This document shows, piece by piece, positions 17,207-26,514 of a DNA stretch of 64,000 bases. A model generated the notes under the pieces. It had not been told where the DNA came from. It was given only the letters and a program-made list of their open reading frames with translations, and did not search any database. How positions within the stretch are numbered: the first letter of the stretch is position 1; the number at the start of each line of letters is the position of its first letter. Both the position numbers and the translations under genes were made by a program. This DNA comes from Duodenibacillus intestinigallinarum (GTDB taxonomy: Bacteria; Pseudomonadota; Gammaproteobacteria; Burkholderiales; Burkholderiaceae_F): the NCBI GenBank assembly GCA_019117105.1, contig DXAH01000027.1, positions 1 to 64,000 of the forward strand. Direction: 5' to 3'.

Positions 17207-17866
17207 TTACGCCGACTGCGTGTCCGCCGACAGGCGCCCTTCCGGATCAATCCAGGTTAGAAGTCGTTGCTGAAGTTCTTCGACGCCTTCTTTTTTCAGT
17301 CCTGAGAAAAGCTGCACTTCCACATGATCGCCGAGCTGCTGAGCGCGGGCGCGGGCTTTGGCAAGCACCGTATTGCGTTCGGCACGCTTGATCTGGTCGC
17401 ATTTGTTAATGAGCCAGAGCTGGCGCACGTGACTGCGTGACGAGAAAAAGTCAATGAGCCACTCGTCGGCCGGCATAAAGGGACGACGAGCGTCCATGAC
17501 GATCACGATGCCGGTCAGCGACGGACGATCGGCAAGGTAACCGCCGATCAGTCGGCTCCAGGTTTCGCGGATTTCCGGAGCGGCTTTGGCGTAGCCGTAG
17601 CCCGGCAGATCCACCAGATGTGCAATCTGCTCGCGCTCCTTGCTGTCGGGAATTTTGCGAGAAAGCGTAAAGAAGTTGATAAGTTGCGTGCGACCCGGTG
17701 TCTTGGACGCAAAAGCGAGGCGCCCCTGACGGGTGAGCACGTTGATGGTCGTGCTTTTGCCGGCGTTGGAGCGGCCAGCAAAGGCGATTTCAGGCAGGCC
17801 CGCGCCGGGCAGTTGGCTCACGGCGGCGGCCGAAGTCAGAAAACGTGCGGAGTCAAAAAGCGACAT
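17207..17866 (-). CDS. engB: Ribosome biogenesis GTPase YihA/EngB
   Basis: The 219-residue protein has the full set of GTPase motifs: GRSNAGKST (G1), DLPGYG (G3) and NKCD (G4). EngB helps assemble the large ribosomal subunit and is usually essential. The length is typical. It lies between hemB and mnmA on the same strand with short gaps. Confidence 0.95.
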   Translation of the reverse strand: MSLFDSARFLTSAAAVSQLPGAGLPEIAFAGRSNAGKSTTINVLTRQGRLAFASKTPGRTQLINFFTLSRKIPDSKEREQIAHLVDLPGYGYAKAAPEIRETWSRLIGGYLADRPSLTGIVIVMDARRPFMPADEWLIDFFSSRSHVRQLWLINKCDQIKRAERNTVLAKARARAQQLGDHVEVQLFSGLKKEGVEELQQRLLTWIDPEGRLSADTQSA

Positions 17867-17922
17867 GGGTCACACCAAAAATAAAAACAGAGAGATGTTA
17901 GAAAACAAAACTGAGAAAACCG

Positions 17923-19035
17923 TTAAGCCTTTTTGATTTTCGGAATGTCGGCGTTGTCAATCGTGTCGATGAAGCCGCCGCCCAGGCAGACTTCGCCTTG
18001 ATACAGCACCGCAGACTGTCCCGGGGTGGCGGCCCATTGCGGGACGGGGAACGAAAGGTCGATACTTTCGGAATCAACCGATGCGACCTCGCAGGCGCCG
18101 TCGGGCGCACGATAGCGGGTTTTGACCGTCACGGGGGTGCCGGGTTCGGGAGCGTGTCCCGATACCCAACTTGTGCGCACCGCTTTGAGCGTATGCGTGT
18201 TGAGCCACGGGTGTTCATGCCCCTGCACGATCCAAAGCGTATTGGTGGCAAGGTCCTTGCGGGCCACGAACCAGGGCTCTCCCGTGCCCTCGCGGCTGCC
18301 GCCCACGCCGATTCCCTTGCGCTGGCCGAGCGTATAAAAACTCAAGCCCACGTGTTCACCCACGATCTTGCCTGTATCGGTTCGAATCGGACCGGGATGC
18401 GTTGGAAGGTAACGTGAGAGAAATTCGCGGAAAGGCCGCTCGCCGATAAAGCAAATGCCGGTGGAATCCTTTTTGCCTGCAACCGACAAATCGAGCATGC
18501 GTGCGATTTCACGCACCTTGGTTTTCGGCAGTTCTCCCACGGGGAAAATGGCCTTTTCCAACTGCTTTTGATTGAGACGATGCAGGAAGTAGCTCTGATC
18601 CTTGCTACCGTCGAGACCGCGCAGAAGCTCCACGCCGTTGTCGGTCTGACGCACGCGCGCATAGTGGCCGGTGGCAATCTTCTCGGCGCCCAATTGCATC
18701 GCGTAGTCCAAAAACGCGTTGAACTTGATTTCCGAGTTGCACAGTACGTCCGGGTTGGGAGTGCGGCCGGCTTGGTACTCGCGCAGGAATTCGGAAAATA
18801 CGCGTTCCTTGTATTCTTTAGCGAAGTTCACAGCCTCCAGATCAATGCCGATCTTTTCAGCCGCACTGGCCGCATCGAGAAAGTCCTGTCGACTCGAGCA
18901 ATATTCGCTGTCATCGTCGTCTTCCCAATTTTTCATGAATACGCCGGTGACGTCGTATCCCTGTTCCTTGAGAAGCCAGGCGCTCACGGCGCTGTCAACG
19001 CCGCCGCTCATGCCCAGTACCACTTTGACTGCCAT
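17923..19035 (-). CDS. mnmA: tRNA-specific 2-thiouridylase MnmA
   Basis: From the ATG at 19035 the product is 370 residues and starts MAVKVVLGMSGGVDSAVSAWL, with the PP-loop motif GMSGGVDS that binds ATP. The two catalytic cysteines are in NPDVLCNSEIKF and GICFIGER. The enzyme adds sulfur to U34 of tRNAs for Glu, Gln and Lys. An upstream in-frame extension to 19155 has no family support and is left out. Confidence 0.96.
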   Translation of the reverse strand: MAVKVVLGMSGGVDSAVSAWLLKEQGYDVTGVFMKNWEDDDDSEYCSSRQDFLDAASAAEKIGIDLEAVNFAKEYKERVFSEFLREYQAGRTPNPDVLCNSEIKFNAFLDYAMQLGAEKIATGHYARVRQTDNGVELLRGLDGSKDQSYFLHRLNQKQLEKAIFPVGELPKTKVREIARMLDLSVAGKKDSTGICFIGERPFREFLSRYLPTHPGPIRTDTGKIVGEHVGLSFYTLGQRKGIGVGGSREGTGEPWFVARKDLATNTLWIVQGHEHPWLNTHTLKAVRTSWVSGHAPEPGTPVTVKTRYRAPDGACEVASVDSESIDLSFPVPQWAATPGQSAVLYQGEVCLGGGFIDTIDNADIPKIKKA

Positions 19036-19190
19036 CGCAAAAATCCTTGAAAAAAGGGAAGACAAAATGAAACTCGCGGCCCCAAACCTCCGCCGACCTT
19101 GAGAAAAGCCGTCAACGGCGGGTTTGATGCCGCGATGTGCAAACGGGTGCCGCAAGATTGCGGCACCGTCAGATCATCTAAGATTGAATT

Positions 19191-19622
19191 TTAGTGGACA
19201 GTACCCACGAGCGGCTGCACATCGGCCTGCGTAGCGTGGCACAGCAGGCATTCGTGGCGCGAGGCTGACACGACGAGTTTGCCGTCGACCTTCGTCCAGT
19301 GGGTGGCAGGCATGGCGGTGGCTTCGCCCTTTACCTTAGCCGCGCCGATCTTTGCCTGATTGCCGTGGCACATGATGCAGGGGTTGTTTTCGCGCGTGAT
19401 CTTGAAGTTGTTGATTGCGTGCGGAATCATCGCCGGCATGCCCATCTGAGTTTCACGGTAAAGCCCCGCGTTTTCGCCGTAGGCTTTCGGCGTCGGCGTT
19501 TCAAAGGGGCTCGTCTTTTCCAGACTCATCTTGTTGATGTCGACGGGCTGCTGCACGGCGCAGGCCGTGATGGCAACGCCTGCGGCGATGGAAAGGACGG
19601 CTGTCAAAATCAATTTTTTCAT
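19191..19622 (-). CDS. napB: Periplasmic nitrate reductase, diheme cytochrome c subunit NapB
   Basis: The 143-residue protein has a cleavable or lipoprotein-like signal (ITACAVQ) and two c-type heme sites, CIMCH and CLLCH. NapB passes electrons to NapA in the periplasm. It is the last gene of the minus-strand napDAGHB run, 19 bases after napH. Length and heme spacing fit the family. A hairpin at 19146-19167 downstream has no T tract, so termination there is doubtful. Confidence 0.95.
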   Translation of the reverse strand: MKKLILTAVLSIAAGVAITACAVQQPVDINKMSLEKTSPFETPTPKAYGENAGLYRETQMGMPAMIPHAINNFKITRENNPCIMCHGNQAKIGAAKVKGEATAMPATHWTKVDGKLVVSASRHECLLCHATQADVQPLVGTVH

Positions 19623-19641
19623 GGCTCACTCCAAAAATTCT

Positions 19642-20529
19642 CTACTCGTTGTTCGGTTCTGTTGCTTGCGGCTTGGCTTGAAAACGCGTGGCGAATCGAA
19701 TGGCGTTTTCGGGGCACACTGCAGCACACCGACCGCAGTTGGTGCACTCGCCCGAGGCGATGAAGCCTCGTTGAGCAGCGCGCTTGAAATTGAGTACGTG
19801 GGCTTCGGGACACACGCGCAGACAATCGCCGCATTTGGTGCAGCGGTCGTTGTCAAAGATCGGCTTGACGACGCCAACCTTGCCGACGACGGACCAGAAG
19901 GCGCCGAGCGGACACAGATGACCGCACCAGCCGCGTTCAAGAAGCAGAAGATCCAGCGCAAAGACGCCCGTGACAGCCGCGACAAGTCCCGTTCCGACGC
20001 CCCAGATAAGTTCGCGCCACAGGAAGGCTTGAGGACTTACCCATTCAAAGGCAGCAGTGCCGGAGATGGCCGAAGCAAGCAGCGCTGCCGCGGCAAGCGC
20101 GTAGCGCGCGTGGCGAGACAGACGCAGGCTCGAGGCCGGGACGTTGAGCGACTTGCGCGCACTGTAGGCGGCATCGGTGACGATGTTCATCGGGCAGACC
20201 CAGGCGCAAAACGCGCGACCGCCCGCCAGCACGTAGATCGCCAGCACAAGGAGAGCGCCCATGACCATGGTGAGTTCCGGTTTGTGTCCGGCAAAGAGCT
20301 TTTGCAGGAGCGCAAACGGGTCCGACATGGGAACGGTGCCGGCAATGAGCGAACTTGTGAGCGTGCCGTTTAAAAGCGGTTCGCCCAGTAGCGTCCAGCC
20401 CAGCCGAACAGTACCGATGAAAAGCGCGAGTACGGCCAGCTGCACGAAGCGGCGAATCACACTGAGCGCCAACATGCGTGCTTTGATTTTCTGCGGCGAA
20501 ACCGCAGGTAAAGAGGTCTTTTGACTCAT
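19642..20529 (-). CDS. napH: Quinol dehydrogenase membrane component NapH
   Basis: The 295-residue protein has four main membrane helices and the GRAFCAWVCPMNIVTD segment of NapH/CcoG-like proteins. Two ferredoxin-type [4Fe-4S] motifs follow near the C-terminus (CTKCGDCLRVCP and CTNCGRCAAVCP). With NapG it forms a quinol-oxidising unit that feeds the periplasmic nitrate reductase. It overlaps the end of napG by four bases. Confidence 0.95.
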   Translation of the reverse strand: MSQKTSLPAVSPQKIKARMLALSVIRRFVQLAVLALFIGTVRLGWTLLGEPLLNGTLTSSLIAGTVPMSDPFALLQKLFAGHKPELTMVMGALLVLAIYVLAGGRAFCAWVCPMNIVTDAAYSARKSLNVPASSLRLSRHARYALAAAALLASAISGTAAFEWVSPQAFLWRELIWGVGTGLVAAVTGVFALDLLLLERGWCGHLCPLGAFWSVVGKVGVVKPIFDNDRCTKCGDCLRVCPEAHVLNFKRAAQRGFIASGECTNCGRCAAVCPENAIRFATRFQAKPQATEPNNE

Positions 20530-21293
20530 AGCAGCGGATCGTCCATGTTGTTGAGAAAATCAAGCCCGCCGGGTTCGGTCGGCGTTTCGGGCTTTTTGAC
20601 TTCGGGTTTGTCGGCCGGGTTGCCCGGGTGATGCGGCTGATCCTCACGCCAACCCAGACGGTAGTGTTCGCCGATGCGGCCCAGGAACGTCTTGGGATCG
20701 ATGATGTTGATGGCCGGCACCTGCGTCGGGCACCCGTAGACGCACAGACCGCACCCCGTGCAGTGATCGGGATCGATCACGGGCACGAACACGGCGTGTT
20801 TGCTCAATTCGCGCGGATGGGGCTTTAAGAGCAGCGCCTCGTTTCGAAGCGGACAGTCGCGGTAGCAGACTTCGCAGCGCAGACCTTGCCAGCTCAGGCA
20901 CGAGTTGGGGTCGATTGCGGCAATGCCCATGCGGGCCTTGCGGATCGAATCGAGCTTTCGGTCGAGCGCTCCCGACGGGCACACCTTGACGCAAGGGATG
21001 TCCTCGCACATGTAGCAGGGAATCTTCCTGGGCTCGAAGTAGGGAGTTCCGTAGGGAACCTTGGCTGCGAGCTTGGCAAGCTTGAGCGTGTCGTAGGGGC
21101 AGGCCTTGACGCACAGGCCGCAACGGATGCACTTGTCATAGAAGGCATCGTCGGCGCCCGGTGGCAGAGGTTCAAAGCCCTTGGACTTAGCGGTTCCCAC
21201 GAACGCCGTAAGACCGGCGCCTGCGGCAGCCGCTACGCCTGCGCTTTCCAAAAGAAGGCCGAGAGCCTGACGTCTTGTCGCTTTGATCGTCAT
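20526..21293 (-). CDS. napG: Ferredoxin-type protein NapG
   Basis: From the ATG at 21293 the product is 255 residues and starts with a twin-arginine signal (ATRRQALGLLLESAG). Four [4Fe-4S] motifs follow, beginning CIRCGLCVKACP and ending CTGCGLCVYGCP. NapG is exported by Tat and docks with NapH on the periplasmic face, relaying quinol electrons to NapB and NapA. A longer frame reaches 21365 but adds nothing resembling the family. The start has a weak ribosome binding site. Confidence 0.94.
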   Translation of the reverse strand: MTIKATRRQALGLLLESAGVAAAAGAGLTAFVGTAKSKGFEPLPPGADDAFYDKCIRCGLCVKACPYDTLKLAKLAAKVPYGTPYFEPRKIPCYMCEDIPCVKVCPSGALDRKLDSIRKARMGIAAIDPNSCLSWQGLRCEVCYRDCPLRNEALLLKPHPRELSKHAVFVPVIDPDHCTGCGLCVYGCPTQVPAINIIDPKTFLGRIGEHYRLGWREDQPHHPGNPADKPEVKKPETPTEPGGLDFLNNMDDPLL

Positions 21294-21407
21294 CGTGTCA
21301 GTGAAGGTTTTCGTAAAAGCCTTGTTGTCCGAAGTTGTCTCCCGAAGCCGTCCTGCCGTGAGCAAGACGGCTTCAGAGAGATAAGCGCGTGTGTCGAACT
21401 TGCCCGA

Positions 21408-24149
21408 TTAGACCTTCGTGACTCGAACCGCGGACTTCTTGAAGTCGGGTTCGGCCGAAATCGGGTCGGTTGCGTCAATGCAAAGCTTGTTGACCTGAAC
21501 CGATTCGTCGAAGAAGGCCATCCAGACCGTGCCGCGCGGCATCTTCATGCGGCCCTGCGTTTCAACAAGAGCCTTGATGCTGCCGCGGCGGCTGGTGATC
21601 TGCGCAACGTCGTTGCGCTTGAGCCCCCGCTTCTGAGCGTCGGTCGGGTGCATATAGAGCACGGCCGACGGAGCAGCGCGGTGCAGTTCGGGTACGCGAC
21701 GGGTCATCGAGCCAGTGTGCCAGTGTTCCAGGATACGTCCCGTGCAAAGCATCAGGTCGTAGTTGGAATCAGGCTTTTCAACCGGTTCGGCAAACGGACG
21801 GAAGAAGATCTTCGCGCGGCCGGGCAAGGGCTTGGGCGTCTTGTCGGTGATGCCGTCCAAGTTGCCTTGAGGAATGGCCTTCATGAGCTTGCCGTAGAAC
21901 TCGAAGTCGCCGTTTTTCACATACGGATCGTATTCGGCGTTGAAGCGGTACGTCGTGGGCTTGCCGTTGACAACCGGCCAGGTGAGACCGCGGATCTTCG
22001 GATCGAGATACGTGTCGAAGTCTGCCAGATCGTGACCGTCGCCGAGCGTGAACTGACGGTATTCGGTAAAGAGAGCCTTTTCCGGGAACCAATCGAGACC
22101 CAGAGCCTTTGCCGTGCAGCATTGTTTGCCCGGATACTTCGGATCGGGCCACGGGCACTGTTTGGTTTCGGGCATGCCGGCAAAGAGTACGTCAAAGAGG
22201 GAGGCGTCCGGATTGATGCCCATTTCTTTGGCCTTGCCGAGTACGTCGGGCAGTGTCTTTTTGCCACCGGCGACCTTCTTTTCGCCCCAGCATTCGGAGA
22301 TCTTGAATCGTTTGGCAAATTCGAGCATTGTGGCGATGTCGCTCATCGCTTCGCCAACGGGTTCGACCATCTGAGCCCAGCCCTGCGTGCGGCGTTCGGC
22401 GTTGCCGTACAGGCCCCACTTTTCAAAGATCATTGCCGTGGGCAGGATCAAGTCGGCGACCTTGGCCGAAAGGGTCGGATAGACGTCGGCGACGACGACG
22501 AAGTTCTCAGGCTTGCGGGCGGCCTTGAGCCAGTGGTTGGAGTTCGGAGCCGACTGGAAGACGTTGACCACCTGTGTCCACAGGAAGTTGACGGAACCGT
22601 CTTCGAGACCGCGCAAAAGCCCCATAATGGGTTTGCCCAGCACGGGGTTGAGTGTGCCTTCGGGAACACGCCAAAGCTTCTCGGTCTTCTTGTGGTGAGC
22701 GGGATTGCCCACGAGCATGTCGGAAGGCAGACGGTGCGAGAAAGCGCCGACTTCACGGGCTGAACCGCAGGCCGAGGGCTGACCGGTGAGTGAGAAGGCA
22801 CCGTTGCCGGGACGGCCCTGCTTGGCGGTGAGCAGATGCAGCGCGTAGATCTGTTCGTTTACCCACACGCCGCGCACGTGCTGGTTGACGCCCATGCACC
22901 AGAAGGAGAGGATGTCGCGTTTGGCGTCGCAGTAGATGTCGGCCAGAGCGACGAGCTTCTTCTTGAAACTTTCGAGGGATTCGTCCGGATCGCCCTTGGC
23001 GAGCTTGGCAACGAAGTCAAGCGTATAGGGTTCAAGGCCACGCTTAAATTCTTCAAATGAGATGTGCCAGTGGCCGCCTGCTGCGGCAACTTGCTTTTGT
23101 TCGACTTCAATACCGGCCTTACGGCGCTGACCGATGGCTTCGGCTTCGGTCAGAATGATCTTCTTTTGCTTGGCCTGAATGTCCTTTTCGGCTTCAAAGG
23201 CGAACTTATCGGTCGGACGCATACCGTAACCGATGTCGACCGTACCGGTGGCAAAGACGCAATGGTCTTTCACGAACTTCTCGTTGTAGGCCTTGCGGCG
23301 GATGATTTCGCGAGCCAGGTAGTTGAGAATCGCAAGGTCCGTATTGGGCTTGAAGATGATTTCGATGTCGGCCATGCCCGAGGACAGGTTCGAGTGCGTC
23401 GTCACGTTGACGATGCGAGTGTCCTTATGCGTGAGCTTACGGTCGGTCACACGGCTCCAGAGAACCGGGTGCGCTTCGGCCATGTTGTTGCCCCAGAGAA
23501 CCATCGCGTTGCATTTTTCGATGTCATCATAGACGTTCATCGGTTCGTCCACGCCGAAGGTCTGGTAGAAGCCCACCACGGCGGAAGCCATGCAAAGACG
23601 AGCGTTGGGGTCGATGTTGTTGGAGCGGAAGCCGGCCTTAAGGAGCTTGGAAGCCGTGTAGGCTTCGGGAATCGTGTACTGGCCCGAACCGATGATGGCC
23701 ACGCCTTCGGGGCCCTTTTCCTGATAGACGCGCCGGAACTGGCGTTCCATTTCGTCGAAGGCCTGTTCCCAGCTCACGGCCACAAACTGGCCGTTTTTGT
23801 CGAACTTGCCGTCCTTCATGCGCATGAGCGGGCGCGTCAGACGATCCTGGCCGTAGAGGATCTTGGCGTTGAAGTAGCCCTTGATGCAGTTCAGGCCGCG
23901 ATTGACGGGAGCGTCCGGGTCGCCTTTCGTGGCGACGATGCGGCCGTTCATCGTGCCGACTTGCAGACCGCAGCCGGTACCGCAGAAGCGGCAGACGCCC
24001 TTGTGCCATTCAATGCCGGCATCGGCGGCCTGAGCGGCCTGCGCGCACGCCTGCGTCACGGGCAAGCCCACCGACATGGCGGCGGTGGCAGCAACCCCCG
24101 TTTTCAAGAGTTCTCGTCTTGAGATGGGAATGACTTTCTTTTGAGCCAT
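21408..24149 (-). CDS. napA: Periplasmic nitrate reductase catalytic subunit NapA
   Basis: The 913-residue protein begins with a Tat signal (SRRELLKTGVAATAAM), followed by the [4Fe-4S] binding set CRFCGTGCGL and GLNCIKGY. NARLCMASAVVGF carries the cysteine that ligates molybdenum in NapA. It reduces nitrate to nitrite in the periplasm using bis-MGD. The start at 24149 has a good AGGAGAG ribosome binding site; an upstream extension to 24173 is not needed. The protein is longer than the roughly 830 residues common in proteobacteria, and is closer to the long NapA forms found in epsilonproteobacteria. Confidence 0.96.
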   Translation of the reverse strand: MAQKKVIPISRRELLKTGVAATAAMSVGLPVTQACAQAAQAADAGIEWHKGVCRFCGTGCGLQVGTMNGRIVATKGDPDAPVNRGLNCIKGYFNAKILYGQDRLTRPLMRMKDGKFDKNGQFVAVSWEQAFDEMERQFRRVYQEKGPEGVAIIGSGQYTIPEAYTASKLLKAGFRSNNIDPNARLCMASAVVGFYQTFGVDEPMNVYDDIEKCNAMVLWGNNMAEAHPVLWSRVTDRKLTHKDTRIVNVTTHSNLSSGMADIEIIFKPNTDLAILNYLAREIIRRKAYNEKFVKDHCVFATGTVDIGYGMRPTDKFAFEAEKDIQAKQKKIILTEAEAIGQRRKAGIEVEQKQVAAAGGHWHISFEEFKRGLEPYTLDFVAKLAKGDPDESLESFKKKLVALADIYCDAKRDILSFWCMGVNQHVRGVWVNEQIYALHLLTAKQGRPGNGAFSLTGQPSACGSAREVGAFSHRLPSDMLVGNPAHHKKTEKLWRVPEGTLNPVLGKPIMGLLRGLEDGSVNFLWTQVVNVFQSAPNSNHWLKAARKPENFVVVADVYPTLSAKVADLILPTAMIFEKWGLYGNAERRTQGWAQMVEPVGEAMSDIATMLEFAKRFKISECWGEKKVAGGKKTLPDVLGKAKEMGINPDASLFDVLFAGMPETKQCPWPDPKYPGKQCCTAKALGLDWFPEKALFTEYRQFTLGDGHDLADFDTYLDPKIRGLTWPVVNGKPTTYRFNAEYDPYVKNGDFEFYGKLMKAIPQGNLDGITDKTPKPLPGRAKIFFRPFAEPVEKPDSNYDLMLCTGRILEHWHTGSMTRRVPELHRAAPSAVLYMHPTDAQKRGLKRNDVAQITSRRGSIKALVETQGRMKMPRGTVWMAFFDESVQVNKLCIDATDPISAEPDFKKSAVRVTKV

Positions 24150-24201
24150 ATTTTCTCTCCTGGGCAGATGCACCGAAGCGATCTCAGATTTCGATCCGAA
24201 G

Positions 24202-24211
24202 ACCGATCGGT
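24202..24211. promoter_or_regulatory. Ten-base palindrome between napD and napA
   Basis: ACCGATCGGT is a perfect palindrome in the 152-base gap between napD and napA. These two genes normally touch or overlap, so the gap and the palindrome could mark an internal promoter or operator. No known binding site was recognised. Confidence 0.2.
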
Positions 24212-24301
24212 GACTTATGAAGAACAGCTTTTTTGAGGAGCACCGAAGTTTTATTGTGATTGTTGAACTCGGCGCCGATTGAAAAAAGTTGAAGAAAAAA
24301 A

Positions 24302-24547
24302 TCAGTCTTTGTCATCATCCGGTTCGTTGCGATGAACGATGAGACTGACGTCGGCAACGAACGGCAACGTTTGAATGGCGCGGAACCGTTCGGTTTCAGC
24401 TTCGACCGAGGGTTCTTCGAGAACGACGACATAGCGGCCGGAAGCCGCATCGGATTGATGAACTTCGACGGGAAGCGATTTGAGCGCTTCGCCGACAGAT
24501 TCGAACTGACCGGGCTTGCAGGTCACCACCAGACCGGAATAAAACAT
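24302..24547 (-). CDS. napD: Nap chaperone NapD
   Basis: The product is 81 residues from the ATG at 24547, which has a good AGGAGAG ribosome binding site. It has the small NapD fold: MFYSGLVVTCKPGQ at the start, then ASGRYVVVLEE and a conserved VADVSLIVHR strand. NapD binds the Tat signal of NapA and holds it until the cofactor is loaded. It is the first gene of the nap run. No napF or napC is present in the window. Confidence 0.92.
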   Translation of the reverse strand: MFYSGLVVTCKPGQFESVGEALKSLPVEVHQSDAASGRYVVVLEEPSVEAETERFRAIQTLPFVADVSLIVHRNEPDDDKD

Positions 24548-24853
24548 CGGGGGGTCTCTCCTTGCTGCAACGTTGTGTTTTGTTCTACGCACAGTAACTA
24601 CTAATTTACTGGTTTTTGAAGATCGAAGAACTTCAATAAGTAAAGAAATTTTGAGTCAAATCAAGCCTGTGCGCGTAAATTGGCCTGGTCTGTCAGCAGG
24701 CCATTTGTTCCTCAAAAGGAATAACGCTGTGCGGATCCTAGATGCAAAAAAAAACGGAGTCCGAAGACTCCGTTTTTCTGTTTTGGCAGGTTCAGGTTTT
24801 GCCTGAACCTGCTCATCCCCTGTCCCAAAACTCCACAGGTAGATGTTGTTATT
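24548..24853. promoter_or_regulatory. Upstream region of the nap genes, shared with the dcuB 3' end
   Basis: No gene is visible. The left part must hold the nap promoter. It has an inverted repeat TTGAAG-N9-CTTCAA at 24616-24636 and a second one, TGGCCTG-N9-CAGGCCA, at 24681-24703. Neither matches a canonical FNR site (TTGAT-N4-ATCAA). The right part holds the terminator at 24746-24776 and the dcuB 3' flank. Confidence 0.35.
24746..24776. terminator. Bidirectional terminator next to dcuB
   Basis: CGGAGTC-CGAA-GACTCCG forms a seven-base stem with a tight loop. It is flanked by nine A residues on the left and five T residues on the right, so it can act in both directions. It lies 78 bases past the dcuB stop codon, in the correct orientation for it. 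Confidence 0.8.
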
Positions 24854-26197
24854 TTAGATGTAGCCGTATACCAGGCCGAGGCACCAGCCAACGATCACGG
24901 CGGTGATCACACCAATCAGACCCGGAAGGATGAAGGAGTGGTTGATCACGAACTTGCCGATGTGAGTCGTGCCGGAGCGGTCGAACGTCAGAGCAGCAAG
25001 GTCAGACGGGTAGGTCGGCAGGATGTAGTAACCGTAGGCGGCGGAAGCCATTGCCACGATCACTCCGGGAGGCGTACCGATACCGATAGCAACCGGAACC
25101 ACGATGGCCACAGCAGCAGCCTGAGAGTTCACAAGCTTGGAAACCAGCAGCAGCACGATACCGAAGGTCCAGGGAGCGGACTGCATCCAGCCGGTCAGAG
25201 CGGCCTTCAGGTCGGGCAGGTGGTTCGAGAACATCGTATCGGACATCCAGGCCACGCCGTACACAGAGACGATGGCGACCATACCGGCGTTGAACACGTT
25301 GGTCTTGTTAATCTGCTTGGCGCCGCAGAACATGACCATCAGGATACCGGCAAGGAGCATGAACATCTGGATGACGAGGGTCATCGACAGACGCTTCTTG
25401 CCAACCATCGGGCGGAGTTCGGGAACGGAGCCGAGAACGGCCACGACTGCCACGGTGCAGAGGAAGATCCAGAGGCTGGCCCACTGCTGCTTGGTGAACT
25501 TAACGCCAATCAGGGTGGTGGTTTCGCCATAGACGTACTTGCGCTGTTCCGGATCAGCAATCAAGGCCTGGAACTTTTCGTCCTTGTCGAGGTCCTTGCC
25601 GCGGAACACGGAGAAGGTGCCAACCATGAACAGACCGACGATAGCGGCCGGGATCACGATGGCGAACAGCTGCGGGAAGCTGAAGGGCTGGCCGCCGACC
25701 AACTGGCCGTCAAGCAAAGCCACCATCGACACAGCAGCCACAGCAGCCGGCGAGCAGATCACGCCCATCTGAGCGGCGATCGTGGAAGCAGCCATCGGGC
25801 GTTCCGGACGGATGTTGTTCTTGATGGCCACGTCATAAATAATGGGCAGCATCGTGTAAACAACGTGACCCGTACCGCAGAGAACCGTCAGGAACCAGCA
25901 AAGATACGGAGCGAGGTAGCAAACGAAACGCGGATGATTACGAAGAATCTTTTCAGCGATCGACAGCAGGCAGTCAAGACCGCCGGCAGCCTGAAGGGTA
26001 GCGCCCGCGCAGACCACAGCCATAATGGTCAGAATAACGTCTACCGGGGGCTTACCGGGTTTGAGACCGAAGCCGAAGATAAAGATGATGAGGCCGATAC
26101 CGCCCATCAAACCGAGGGTCATACCGCCGCGAGGTGCAGCGTAGAACAAGCAGGCGAGCAGCACAAACAGCTGCACCCAGAAGTCAAATCCAATCAT
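24854..26197 (-). CDS. dcuB: Anaerobic C4-dicarboxylate transporter, Dcu family (DcuB-like)
   Basis: The 447-residue protein is highly hydrophobic with about 10-12 membrane helices. It carries Dcu family segments such as CGTGHVVYTMLPIIYDVA and QMGVICSPAAVAAVSM. DcuA/DcuB proteins exchange fumarate, malate or aspartate for succinate during anaerobic growth. DcuB is preferred over DcuA from the general run of the sequence, but the two are close. It fits with the class I fumarase and the absence of oxygen-dependent genes nearby. It has a modest ribosome binding site (AGGAGA) before the ATG. Confidence 0.88.
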   Translation of the reverse strand: MIGFDFWVQLFVLLACLFYAAPRGGMTLGLMGGIGLIIFIFGFGLKPGKPPVDVILTIMAVVCAGATLQAAGGLDCLLSIAEKILRNHPRFVCYLAPYLCWFLTVLCGTGHVVYTMLPIIYDVAIKNNIRPERPMAASTIAAQMGVICSPAAVAAVSMVALLDGQLVGGQPFSFPQLFAIVIPAAIVGLFMVGTFSVFRGKDLDKDEKFQALIADPEQRKYVYGETTTLIGVKFTKQQWASLWIFLCTVAVVAVLGSVPELRPMVGKKRLSMTLVIQMFMLLAGILMVMFCGAKQINKTNVFNAGMVAIVSVYGVAWMSDTMFSNHLPDLKAALTGWMQSAPWTFGIVLLLVSKLVNSQAAAVAIVVPVAIGIGTPPGVIVAMASAAYGYYILPTYPSDLAALTFDRSGTTHIGKFVINHSFILPGLIGVITAVIVGWCLGLVYGYI

Positions 26198-26514
26198 TGT
26201 TTGTCTCCTAGATATTTTGGGACGGTGGAATTATCCTCTTTGGAGGTACAACTAAGGTGTAAATCTTGAACAACATTTGATCTTTGTCTAATTGTTAAGA
26301 AAAGTTTGAAGAATTCTGTACTTCACGACGTTAAAAAATCGTGAAAAACCCTGAAAGATTGCGGGTTTACGAGAATTCGACAGTGACTCTGAATTTGTAA
26401 CTGTCGGCGGCAGACAGAGGCAAAAAAGGCACCGGAAATGTAACAGCCGGTGCCTTTTCTACAAGGTGAAACGGGGAATAAGGATTACTCCTTAGGAAGT
26501 AGTTCGCAGACGCC
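26198..26514. other. Gap holding the dcuB promoter and the rhodanese terminator
   Basis: No coding region is visible. The left 200 bases are AT-rich and must contain the dcuB promoter on the minus strand. A partial FNR-like half site (TTGAT-N4-GTCTA) lies at about 26278-26291, but the second half is poor. The right part holds the hairpin at 26422-26458. Confidence 0.35.
26422..26458. terminator. Terminator downstream of the rhodanese gene
   Basis: GGCACCGG and CCGGTGCC form an eight-base stem with an eleven-base loop. It is flanked by six A residues on the left (a T run for minus-strand transcripts) and four Ts on the right. It lies about 60 bases past the stop of the rhodanese-like gene. 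Confidence 0.75.

Noticed and set aside
19146..19167. Hairpin GGTGCCGC/GCGGCACC downstream of napB as a terminator
   Set aside because: The stem is good but no T run follows on the minus strand, so it is only a possible attenuator or stabilising hairpin.
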